From contig NZ_CP134605.1 in NCBI RefSeq assembly GCF_031844685.1, positions 372,001-436,000 of the forward strand: 64,000 nucleotides of DNA, given 5' to 3'. Source of the stretch: Streptomyces sp. ITFR-21 (GTDB lineage Bacteria; Actinomycetota; Actinomycetes; Streptomycetales; Streptomycetaceae). Below are positions 51,544-59,676 of this stretch, piece by piece. Under the pieces are notes generated by a model. The model made no database searches. It was not told where the DNA came from and was given only the letters and a program-made list of their open reading frames with translations. How positions within the stretch are numbered: position 1 is the stretch's first letter; each line of letters opens with the position of its first letter. A program made the translations under genes and the position numbers.

Positions 51544-52817
51544 CGCCGGCCGCCCGACGGGCGCAGCACCAGGCCGGCCACCACCGCGCACAGCAGCAGC
51601 CCGACCGCGGAGCCGAACAGGGCCCGGGTGTCGCCCCAGACGGTCCAGGCGGCGCCGAAGGCCAGCGAGCAGCAGAACCGGGCCAGCGCCTGGCCGGTGC
51701 CGACCAGTGCGAGGCCGCTGCCGCGCAGCGCCTCCGGCACGACGTCGGCGACCGCGGCCGGCAGAACGCCGTCGGTGGCGGCGTAGAAGGTGCCGTGCAG
51801 CGCGAGCACCAGGTACGGCAGGGCGGCAGTGGCCGGCGCCCACAGCAGCAGCGCGTACCCGGCGAGCAGTCCCGCGTGGCCGGCCAGGAAGACGACGCGC
51901 CGGCCGATCCGGTCGGCGAGCACCCCGGCGGGCACCGCGAGCAGCAGGAAGACCGCGGAGGTGCCGAGCGGCATCAGCGGGAACCACTCCTCGCCGATGT
52001 GGGCGCGCTGCTGGAGCAGCAGGTACACGAACGCGTCGCTGACCGTGGTCAGGCCGAGCAGCACCGCGCAGCCGGTCAGCGCCCGCAGCCGCGGCAGCCG
52101 CAGCAGGCCGGCCGCCTCGCGCAGGTTCACCGGCCGCCGGCCGCGTTCGGCGGCCACTCCGCCGAAGCCCTCGGCCCGCGACTGCCGCCTGCCCGGCACG
52201 AACAGCACCAGCACCAGCACGCCCAGCACGGCGACGCAGGCGCTGACGCCGAACACCGCGTGGTAGCCGTCGGTGGCGGCGCGCAGGATCAGGAAGGCGG
52301 TGATCGGCCCGAGCACCGCTCCGGTGGTGTCCATCGCGCGGTGCACGCCGAAGGCCCGGCCCCGGGACTCCGCCGGGGTGGACAGCGATATCAGCGCGTC
52401 GCGCGGCGAGGTGCGCAGCCCCTTGCCGGTGCGCTCCAGCGCCAGCACCACCCCGAGCGGCCCGAGGCTCTGCACGAACAGCAGCAGCGGCTTGCACAGC
52501 GCGGACAGCCCGTAGCCGAGGCCGGCGATGAGCTTGTGGTTGCGCACCCGGTCGGCGAGGTGCCCGCCGGTGAGCTGGACGAGCGCGCTGACGCCGTTGT
52601 AGACGCCGTCCAGGGTGCCGAAGCCCAGCGGGCTGAGCCCCAGGCCCACCACCAGGTACAGCGGCAGTACGGCGGTGACCATCTCCGAGGAGATGTCGGT
52701 TATCAGGCTGACGGCCCCGAGCGCCAGCACCACCTGTGGCACCCGCCAGGCCGGCCGGCGGATGCCGTCCGGGGCGGTGTTCGCGCCCGCCGGGGCGGCG
52801 CGGTCCGCAAGATACAT
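51540..52817 (-). CDS. MFS transporter (12-helix)
   Basis: 425 residues. Helix 1 SLITDISSEMVTAVLPLYLV, motif A-like GGHLADRVRNHK, then LERTGKGLRTSPRDALIS and GRAFGVHRAMDTTGAVLGP, which are characteristic of a small MFS branch annotated in actinobacteria near glycan genes. It sits between a GT2 gene (36 bp upstream) and the propeller protein (overlapping). The transported compound is unknown. Confidence 0.88.
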   Translation of the reverse strand: MYLADRAAPAGANTAPDGIRRPAWRVPQVVLALGAVSLITDISSEMVTAVLPLYLVVGLGLSPLGFGTLDGVYNGVSALVQLTGGHLADRVRNHKLIAGLGYGLSALCKPLLLFVQSLGPLGVVLALERTGKGLRTSPRDALISLSTPAESRGRAFGVHRAMDTTGAVLGPITAFLILRAATDGYHAVFGVSACVAVLGVLVLVLFVPGRRQSRAEGFGGVAAERGRRPVNLREAAGLLRLPRLRALTGCAVLLGLTTVSDAFVYLLLQQRAHIGEEWFPLMPLGTSAVFLLLAVPAGVLADRIGRRVVFLAGHAGLLAGYALLLWAPATAALPYLVLALHGTFYAATDGVLPAAVADVVPEALRGSGLALVGTGQALARFCCSLAFGAAWTVWGDTRALFGSAVGLLLCAVVAGLVLRPSGGRR

Positions 52818-52853
52818 GGTCCTTCCCCCCTTGCTCCGTTCCCCCTGCCGAGG

Positions 52854-53771
52854 TCAGCCCTGACGGCTGCTCTCGTCCCGCAGCCAGGTCCCGAAATCCT
52901 GGTCGCGGATGGTCTTCGCGGCCCTGCGGCGGGCCGTGACGGCCGCGGCCAGGAACACCGCCACCGACGGGAGCAGCCCCGGCTCCCGCCGCAGCAGCGT
53001 ACGCAGGTCTCCTGTGCTCGTCCGCGCCGACGGCGGTGCCGCGTCCTGCTCCGGGGCGCCCTCCGGCCGGGGTTCCCCAACCCCCGCGGACCGCGCCTGC
53101 CGGTGTTCCAACTGCGCGGTCGAGACCGCGGCCCGGATCCGCCGCCTGACCAGGTCGGCCCAGGTCCGCGGCGGCCGCACGACGACACGGGCGGCGGCGA
53201 CCACCGTCCGCTCCCCCGGCGCGAAGGCCAGTGACGCGGCGAGGTCGTCGGCCATCAGCGGGGGCAGCGCGGCGAGCCGGTCGTAGCCCTTCTCGGTCAC
53301 CGCGATCACCCCCCGCCCGAACAGCCCCTCGCGTACCGCCGGCAGCCTCGTCCACACCCGGTAGTACGCCCGGACCCGCCAGTCGCAGCCGGTCATCGGC
53401 AGTTCCCGCTCGGGGGCCGCCGCCAGCAGTCCCGGCGCGCCGGCGAGCGCGTCGGTCAGCGCCGTGACGTCGCCGGCGCCGAGCACCACGTCGGCGTCGA
53501 CGTACAACCGCGGGAAACCGCGGGCGTGTTCGTCACCGGTACGCAGTGCGACGTGTTTGGAGGGGACCGGGATCTCGACCACCCGCACCCCGGGCCGGAC
53601 ACCCGCCACCTTGGCCGTGTCGTCGGTGCAGCCGTTGCAGACTACTACGATGTCGGGCGGCTGCCCGGCGGCCGGGTCGCCGGACTCGCTGCAGTAGTCG
53701 CTCGTCAGGGCGTCCAGCAGCCGGCCGATGACCCGCTCCTCGTTGTGGGCGGGTATCACGATGCTCGTCAC
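52854..53771 (-). CDS. Family 2 glycosyltransferase
   Basis: 305 residues from a GTG at 53771. TSIVIPAHNEERVIGRLLDAL is the GT-A nucleotide-binding start, DIVVVCNGCTDDTAKVA the second block, and RLYVDADVVLG the metal-binding DxD. After ~200 the protein has Arg-rich helices and one hydrophobic segment (PSVAVFLAAAVTA near 278), possibly a membrane contact. First gene of the GT2-MFS-propeller operon; donor and acceptor unknown. Confidence 0.88.
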   Translation of the reverse strand: MTSIVIPAHNEERVIGRLLDALTSDYCSESGDPAAGQPPDIVVVCNGCTDDTAKVAGVRPGVRVVEIPVPSKHVALRTGDEHARGFPRLYVDADVVLGAGDVTALTDALAGAPGLLAAAPERELPMTGCDWRVRAYYRVWTRLPAVREGLFGRGVIAVTEKGYDRLAALPPLMADDLAASLAFAPGERTVVAAARVVVRPPRTWADLVRRRIRAAVSTAQLEHRQARSAGVGEPRPEGAPEQDAAPPSARTSTGDLRTLLRREPGLLPSVAVFLAAAVTARRRAAKTIRDQDFGTWLRDESSRQG

Positions 53772-54253
53772 GGGGTGAGTATGCAGCCGGAAACGGTGCC
53801 GTCGGCAGGTGTTTCGTCCAAGTCTTCCCCAGTGCCGGGGCCAGTGGTCTAGATTGGGCGTCGCGCAACCGGTTTGTGCGGAGCGCGAAGCCCCGCCGGA
53901 GCGGTCGGCGCCGCGGGGAACCACGGGGGAAGTCCGGCACATCACAAGAAGCGGGCACCGCTGTACGCGTGGGCCCGGCCGCGGGGATGCGGCCGGGGCC
54001 GCTCGGTACCGGTTCCCGTACCCGTCAGTACCAGTCAGTATGTTAAGAGCTCCAAAGAGCCACGCACTCCGTGGCGGCGCGGGCGTGGGGACGCCGGGGC
54101 CGCCGCGCCGGGGTGGCGCGGCGGGGTGGGGGGACAGCGCATGACCGTGGGCCGGGTCACTCCTGGGCGACACACGGCTGCCCTCGCCGCCTTCCGCGCC
54201 GTGCGGACGTGGCGGGCAGGCCAGCCGACGTGTACGAAGGGGAGACGCACACC
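53772..54253. promoter_or_regulatory. Divergent control region before the sugar cluster
   Basis: 482 bp with no convincing gene. It carries the directly repeated decamers CCCGTCAGTA and CCAGTCAGTA (54021-54040), followed at once by the AT-rich TGTTAAGAGCTCCAAAGAGC. Further upstream is TCTAGATTGGG near 53848. The region must hold the promoters of the GT2 unit (minus) and of the amino-sugar cluster (plus). Confidence 0.5.
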
Positions 54254-55339
54254 GTGACGGACAGCACCCAGACCAGGAAAGCCGCGCGACCGGACGGCGG
54301 GGCGCTCGGAGTCGCCGTGGTCGGGGCCGGCTACTGGGGCCCCAACCTGGTGCGCAACTTCCAGGCCAGCCCGGACTTCCGGCTGCGCTGGCTGTGCGAC
54401 CTCGACGTGGACCGGGCCCAGCGGGTGCTGGGCGGCTACTCCACCGTCGCGGCCACCTCGGACTACGCGGCCGTACTGGCCGACCCGACGGTGGACGCGG
54501 TGGCGGTGGCCACCCCCGCGGGCACCCACCTGGAGGTGGCGCTGGCCGCGGTCAGGGCCGGCAAGCACGTCCTGGTGGAGAAGCCGCTGGCGGCCACCTA
54601 CGCGGACGGCGCGCGGCTGGTCGCCGAAGCCGCGGACCGCGGGCTGACCCTGATGTGCGACCACACCTACTGCTACACCCCGGCGGTGGCCGGCATCAGG
54701 GAGCTGGTCCGCTCCGGTCAGCTGGGCGAGATCCACTTCGTGGACTCGGTGCGGATCAACCTCGGCCTGGTACAGAAGGACATCGACGTGATGTGGGACC
54801 TCGCGCCCCACGACCTGTCGATCCTGGACTTCATCCTCCCGGAGAACACGGAGCCGGTCGCGGTCGCCGCGCACGGCGCGGACCCGATCGGCGCCGGCCG
54901 GGCGTGCGTGGCGTATCTGACCCTCCAGCTGAACACCGGCGCGATCGCCCACGTGCACGTGAACTGGCTGTCGCCGACGAAGGTCCGCACCACCATGGTC
55001 GGCGGCTCCAAGCGCACCCTGGTCTGGGACGACCTCAACCCGGCGCAGCGGCTCGCGGTGTTCGACCGCGGGGTGGACCTGGCGGCGCCGCAGGAGATCG
55101 GGGCCAGCGAGCGCCGGGACATGATGGTCTCCTACCGCTCGGGCGACATGGTCGCGCCGGCGCTCAAGGAGAAGGAGGCGCTCGGCAGCATGGTCGAGGA
55201 GTTCGCCGGGGCCATCAACGAGGGCCGGGCGCCGCTCACCGACGGCCGGGCCGGCCTGCGGGTGCTGGACATCCTCGAAGCGGCGTCGCGGAGCCTGGAG
55301 TTCCGCGGCGCGGTGGTCGGCCTGCGCGCCGGGCACTGA
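54254..55339 (+). CDS. Gfo/Idh/MocA-family oxidoreductase
   Basis: 361 residues from a GTG at 54254 with GGGGAG upstream. Rossmann start GVAVVGAGYWGPNLVRNF, then VAVATPAGTHLEVALAAVRAGKHVLVEKPLAA with the family EKP, and MWDLAPHDLSILDFIL with the catalytic-site His. The W-G-PN version belongs to sugar-nucleotide dehydrogenases of the WlbA/WbpB type. It should oxidise a UDP- or TDP-sugar to a 3-keto form for a downstream aminotransferase. Confidence 0.9.
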   Translation: MTDSTQTRKAARPDGGALGVAVVGAGYWGPNLVRNFQASPDFRLRWLCDLDVDRAQRVLGGYSTVAATSDYAAVLADPTVDAVAVATPAGTHLEVALAAVRAGKHVLVEKPLAATYADGARLVAEAADRGLTLMCDHTYCYTPAVAGIRELVRSGQLGEIHFVDSVRINLGLVQKDIDVMWDLAPHDLSILDFILPENTEPVAVAAHGADPIGAGRACVAYLTLQLNTGAIAHVHVNWLSPTKVRTTMVGGSKRTLVWDDLNPAQRLAVFDRGVDLAAPQEIGASERRDMMVSYRSGDMVAPALKEKEALGSMVEEFAGAINEGRAPLTDGRAGLRVLDILEAASRSLEFRGAVVGLRAGH

Positions 55340-55443
55340 CCACGGCCGCCGCCCGGCGGCCCGCAGCCACACGCCCGGCCCGGCTCCGTGCCGCCCGGGA
55401 GACCCATACGCCCGAGACGGCGGACGCGAGCGAGCGGATCGAC

Positions 55444-55494
55444 ATGAGCGAGTCAAGTTGGGAACCAGCGGGATCAGTGGGGGACGAGAGTTGA
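55444..55494 (+). CDS. Possible 16-residue upstream ORF
   Basis: MSESSWEPAGSVGDES, ending in a TGA that overlaps the TTG start of the epimerase (TTGA). It could couple translation to the weak TTG start. Short and without homology known to me; coding is not certain. Confidence 0.3.
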   Translation: MSESSWEPAGSVGDES

Positions 55495-56507
55495 GCACGG
55501 TACGAGGCAAGAGGATCCTGGTCACCGGAGGCGCCGGCACGATCGGCTCCCACCTGGTGGACCGGCTGGTCGACGGCGGCGCGCAGCATGTCGTGGTGCT
55601 CGACAACTTCGTCCGCGGCCGGACGGCGAACCTTTCGCGGTCGGCGGGCAGCGGCGTCGTCGAGGTGGTCGAGGGCGACATCCGCGACCGGGCCACCGTC
55701 CGGAAGGTCACCGAGGGCGCCGACCTGGTGTTCCACCTGGCCGCGATCCGGATCACCCAGTGCGCGGAGGAGCCCCGGCTGGCCAACGAGGTGCTGGTCG
55801 ACGGCACCTTCAACGTACTGGAGGCCGCCGCCGCGGCGGGGGTCGGCAAGGTGGTCGCCTCGTCGTCGGCCTCCCTCTACGGCCTGGCCGAGACCTTCCC
55901 CACCACCGAGCGCCACCACCCGTACAACAACGACACGTTCTACGGGGCCGCGAAGGCGTTCAACGAGGCCATGCTGCGCAGCTTCCACGCCATGTACGGC
56001 CTGGACTACGTGGCGCTGCGGTACTTCAACGTCTACGGGCCGCGGATGGACATCCACGGCCTGTACACCGAGGTGCTGATCCGCTGGATGGAGCGGATCG
56101 AGGCCGGACAGCCGCCGCTGATCCTCGGCGACGGAACCCAGACCATGGACTTCGTGCACGTCAGGGACATCGCGCGGGCCAATGTGCTGGCCGCGGAGTC
56201 CGACCTGACCGACGAGGTGTTCAACGTCGCCAGCGGCACCGAGACCTCCCTGCAGGAGCTGGCGCTGGGGCTGCTGGAGGCGATGGGCGCAGACCTGCCG
56301 CCCGAGCACGGGCCGGCCCGCGCGGTCAACGGGGTGACCCGCCGTCTCGCGGACACCTCGCTGGCCGCCGAGCGGCTCGGGTTCACCGCGGAGATCGATC
56401 TGCGGGCGGGCCTGCGGGACCTGGTGGACTGGTGGCGGGCCGAGCGGGCGGCGGACCTGGCCGCCGCGGCCGGCGGCGCGGCCACCGGGCCCGGGACCGC
56501 CCGATGA
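55491..56507 (+). CDS. NAD-dependent sugar-nucleotide epimerase
   Basis: 338 residues from a TTG at 55491 (GTGGGGGACGAGAG upstream); no ATG or GTG is available before the Rossmann loop KRILVTGGAGTIGSHLVDRL. GADLVFHLAAIR, VASSSASLYGLAETFPTTE, TFYGAAKAFNEAML (Tyr-x3-Lys) and RYFNVYGPRMDIHG follow. This is an extended SDR of the GalE/WbpP class, acting on UDP- or TDP-sugars. Its stop overlaps the next start. Confidence 0.9.
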   Translation: MSTVRGKRILVTGGAGTIGSHLVDRLVDGGAQHVVVLDNFVRGRTANLSRSAGSGVVEVVEGDIRDRATVRKVTEGADLVFHLAAIRITQCAEEPRLANEVLVDGTFNVLEAAAAAGVGKVVASSSASLYGLAETFPTTERHHPYNNDTFYGAAKAFNEAMLRSFHAMYGLDYVALRYFNVYGPRMDIHGLYTEVLIRWMERIEAGQPPLILGDGTQTMDFVHVRDIARANVLAAESDLTDEVFNVASGTETSLQELALGLLEAMGADLPPEHGPARAVNGVTRRLADTSLAAERLGFTAEIDLRAGLRDLVDWWRAERAADLAAAAGGAATGPGTAR

Positions 56508-57664
56508 GCGCCCCGGCCCGGCCGGCCGCCCTGGAGCGTATCCCGGTGATGATCCCGTGGCTCGGCCCGGAGGAGGCGCAGGCCGCCGCCGACGCCGTGC
56601 TGTCCGGCTGGGTCGCCCAGGGGCCGCGGGTCGCCGCGTTCGAGGCGGCCTTCGCCGAGCGGGTGGGCGCCGCGCACGGCGTCGCGGTCAGCTCCTGCAC
56701 CACCGCGCTGCACCTGGCGCTGGTGGCGCTGGACCTGGGCCCCGGCGACGAGGTGGTCGTCCCCTCGCTGTCGTTCATCGCCACCGCCAACGCGGTCCGC
56801 TACGTGGGCGCGCAGCCGGTGTTCGCCGACGTGGAGGCGGCCACCGGCAACCTGACCGCCGCGACGGTGGACGCGGTGCGCACCGAGCGGACGAAGGCGG
56901 TGGTCGTGGTCCACCAGGGCGGGGTGCCCGCCGACGTGCGCACCCTGCGGGAGCGCTGCGCGCAGTGGGGCGTCGCCCTGGTGGAGGACGCGGCCTGCGC
57001 GATCGGCTCCACGGTCGGCGGTGCCTCGGTCGGCCGCGGCGCGCTGCTGGCCGCCTGGTCGTTCCACCCGCGCAAGGTGGTCACCACCGGCGAGGGCGGC
57101 ATGATCACCACCGACGACGCCGCGTGGGCGCAGCGGCTGCGCCGGCTGCGCGAGCACGGTATGAACGCCTCCGCGGCCCAGCGGCACGCCTCCAGCACCC
57201 CGGTGCTGGAGAGCTACCTCGAAGTCGGTTTCAATTACCGGATGACCGACATCCAGGCCGCGGTCGGCCTGGTGCAGCTCGGCAAGCTCGACGAGATGGT
57301 GGCCAGGCGCCGCGCGCTGGCCGCGCGCTACGACGAGCTGCTGGCGGACGTGCCGGGCCTGGTCCCGGTCCGCGACCCGGCGTACGGGCAGGGCAACTTC
57401 CAGTCGTACTGGGTGCTGCCCGCCGAGGACTTCCCGGTGGGCCGGGACGAGTTGCTGGCGGCGCTGTCCGAGGCCGGGATCTCCGCCCGGCGCGGCATCA
57501 TGGCCGCCCATCTGGAGCCGGCCTACCGCGGCCATCCGCACGTCGCGCTGCCGGTGACCGAGCGGATCAGCCGTGACTCGCTGATCCTGCCGCTGTTCCA
57601 CACCATGACCGAGGCGCAGCAGGACCGGGTGATCGCCGTGTTGCGCGAACAGGCTCGGGCGTGA
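56504..57664 (+). CDS. DegT/DnrJ/EryC1 aminotransferase (first)
   Basis: 386 residues; ATGA overlap with the epimerase. IPWLGPEEAQAAADAVLSGWVAQGP opens the fold; VSSCTTALHLALVALDL binds cofactor; VEDAACAIGS holds the Asp; WSFHPRKVVTTGEGGMITT the PLP lysine. GRRGIMAAHLEPAY lies in the C-terminal part. It should transaminate a keto-sugar nucleotide, probably using the ketone made by the Gfo/Idh or epimerase product. Confidence 0.92.
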   Translation: MSAPARPAALERIPVMIPWLGPEEAQAAADAVLSGWVAQGPRVAAFEAAFAERVGAAHGVAVSSCTTALHLALVALDLGPGDEVVVPSLSFIATANAVRYVGAQPVFADVEAATGNLTAATVDAVRTERTKAVVVVHQGGVPADVRTLRERCAQWGVALVEDAACAIGSTVGGASVGRGALLAAWSFHPRKVVTTGEGGMITTDDAAWAQRLRRLREHGMNASAAQRHASSTPVLESYLEVGFNYRMTDIQAAVGLVQLGKLDEMVARRRALAARYDELLADVPGLVPVRDPAYGQGNFQSYWVLPAEDFPVGRDELLAALSEAGISARRGIMAAHLEPAYRGHPHVALPVTERISRDSLILPLFHTMTEAQQDRVIAVLREQARA

Positions 57665-58458
57665 GCGGCCCCGGCCGGGCGCGGAGCGGCGCGCTGGTCA
57701 TCGTGGGCGCGGGCGGGTTCGCCCGGGAGGCCGCGCAGGCGGTACGCGACACCCAGGCCGCAGACCGGGCCGCGGACCGCGCCGAGCGCTGGCGGCTGCT
57801 CGGCCATCTGGACGACGACCCGGCGCTGCACGGCACCGAGGTGGACGGCGTCCCGGTGCTGGGCGGCTGCGACCTGGTGCCGGAACTGCCGCAGGCGCGG
57901 CTGCTGGTGTGCGTGGGCAGCCCGCGGGACTACGCGGTACGGGCCAGGCTGGTGCGCCGGCTGGCCCTGCCCGAGCAGCGGTACGCCACGCTGGTCCACC
58001 CGGCCGCGGTGGTCTCGGACTCCTCGTCCGTCGGCCCGGGTTCGGTGCTGCTGGCGCACTGCGTGCTGACCGCGGCGGTACGGGTCGGCGCGCACGCCGC
58101 GGTGATGCCGCACGCGGTGCTGACCCACGACGACGTGGTCGAGGAATTCGCCACCATCGCCTCCGGCGTCCGGCTCGGCGGCGGGGTGCGGGTGGCCCGC
58201 GGCGCCTACGTCGGCGCGGGCGCGCTGGTGCGCGAGCACACCGTGGTCGGCGCCTGGTCGCTGGTCGGCATGGGCGCCGCGGTGCTCGCCGACGTGCCGC
58301 CGGGCGAGGTCTGGGTGGGTTCCCCGGCCCGCCGGCTGCGCGCGGCCGGCCCGGCGGCGCTGCGGGAGCTGGCCGGCGGACAGCGGCCGGGCGGCACCGG
58401 CGAAACGGACACGACCGGCCCGCGGCCGGCGACACGGATGGGGAGCCCAGTCATATGA
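57661..58458 (+). CDS. PglD-like sugar acyltransferase
   Basis: 265 residues from a GTG overlapping the previous stop (GTGA). The N-terminal nucleotide-sugar-binding part (ALVIVGAGGFAREAAQAV, RWRLLGHLDDDP) is followed by a left-handed beta-helix of hexapeptide repeats (LVHPAAVVSDSSSVGPGSVL, MPHAVLTHDDVVEEFATIAS, YVGAGALVREHTVVGAWSLV). PglD-type enzymes N-acetylate amino-sugar nucleotides. Its place between two aminotransferases fits acylation of the new amine. The C-terminal ~25 residues are Gly/Thr-rich. Confidence 0.9.
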   Translation: MSGPGRARSGALVIVGAGGFAREAAQAVRDTQAADRAADRAERWRLLGHLDDDPALHGTEVDGVPVLGGCDLVPELPQARLLVCVGSPRDYAVRARLVRRLALPEQRYATLVHPAAVVSDSSSVGPGSVLLAHCVLTAAVRVGAHAAVMPHAVLTHDDVVEEFATIASGVRLGGGVRVARGAYVGAGALVREHTVVGAWSLVGMGAAVLADVPPGEVWVGSPARRLRAAGPAALRELAGGQRPGGTGETDTTGPRPATRMGSPVI

Positions 58459-59570
58459 ACCAGATACCGCTGGTCGATCTGAAGGCGGCGCACGCCGAGG
58501 TCGCCGAGCAGGTGCAGGCCGGGTTCGAGCGGGTGCTGGCCCGTACCGCCTTCATCGGCGGCGACGAGGTGCGCGACTTCGAGCGCGAGTACGCCGCGTT
58601 CGCCGGTGTCGCGCACTGCGTGGGGGTCGCCAACGGCACCGACGCCCTCGAGCTGGCGCTGCGGGCGAGCGGCGTCGGGCTCGGCGACGAGGTGGTCATC
58701 CCCGCCAACACCTTCATCGCCACCGCCGGGGCGGTGGCCAGGGCCGGGGCCCGCCCGGTGCTCGCGGACTGCCTGCCGGACTCCTACCTGCTGGACCCGG
58801 CGGCGGCGCTGGCCGCGGTCGGCCCGGCCACCCGGGCGGTGGTGCCGGTGCACCTGTACGGGCAGTGCGCGGAGGTGGCCGGGCTGGCCGCGGCGCTGCC
58901 GTCCCGGGTCCGGGTCGTCGAGGACGCCGCGCAGTGCCAGGGCGCGACCCGTGACGGGCGCTCGCCGGGCAGCGGCGGTATCGCCGCCACCAGCTTCTAC
59001 CCCGGCAAGAACCTCGGCGCCTACGGCGACGCGGGCGCGGTGCTCACCGACGACGAGGAGCGCGCCGGCCTGGTGCGGGCCGTCGCCAACCACGGCGGCG
59101 TCGCCAAGTACCGCCACGACGTGGCCGGGTTCAACAGCCGGCTCGACGGTCTGCAGGCGGTGGTACTGCGGGCGAAGCTGGCCCGGCTCGCCGAGGGCAA
59201 CCGGGCCCGGCTGGCCGCCGCCGCGCGCTACGACGCGCTGCTGGCGGACCTGGTGGCGGCCGGCCGGGTGGTACCGCCGGTCACCGTGCCCGGCAACGAG
59301 CACGTCTGGCATCTGTACGTCCTGCGCGTCGTCGGCGCCGACCGCGACGACGTGGTCGGCAAGCTCAACGCCGAGGGCGTCGGGGCGGGTGTCCACTACC
59401 CCGCGCCGGTCCACCTGACCCCGGCCTTCGCCCACCTCGGCCACCGCCGGGGCGACTTCCCTCATGCCGAGGAGGCGGCGGACCGGATCCTCTCGCTGCC
59501 GCTCTTTCCGCAGATCACCGCCGAACAGCAGCAGCGAGTCGTCGACACGCTCGCCGCCGCCCTGCGCTGA
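58455..59570 (+). CDS. DegT/DnrJ/EryC1 aminotransferase (second, FdtB/QdtB-like)
   Basis: 371 residues; ATGA overlap with the acyltransferase. IPLVDLKAAHAEVAEQVQAG, FIGGDEVRDFEREYAAFAG, VGVANGTDALELALRASG, VVEDAAQCQGATRDG and SFYPGKNLGAYGDAGAVLT (PLP lysine) match 3-amino-3,6-dideoxyhexose transaminases. It is distinct from the first aminotransferase. Two different transaminases imply a di-amino sugar or two amino sugars. Confidence 0.92.
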   Translation: MNQIPLVDLKAAHAEVAEQVQAGFERVLARTAFIGGDEVRDFEREYAAFAGVAHCVGVANGTDALELALRASGVGLGDEVVIPANTFIATAGAVARAGARPVLADCLPDSYLLDPAAALAAVGPATRAVVPVHLYGQCAEVAGLAAALPSRVRVVEDAAQCQGATRDGRSPGSGGIAATSFYPGKNLGAYGDAGAVLTDDEERAGLVRAVANHGGVAKYRHDVAGFNSRLDGLQAVVLRAKLARLAEGNRARLAAAARYDALLADLVAAGRVVPPVTVPGNEHVWHLYVLRVVGADRDDVVGKLNAEGVGAGVHYPAPVHLTPAFAHLGHRRGDFPHAEEAADRILSLPLFPQITAEQQQRVVDTLAAALR

Positions 59571-59676
59571 CGCCGGACCGCGGCAGCCGGCCGCGGCCAC
59601 TTCGGTGCTCAGTCACCGCTTCGCTCCTCCCGCCTCACCGAGCCGGGCCTGGCACCAGAGAAGTACAGAGGAACAG

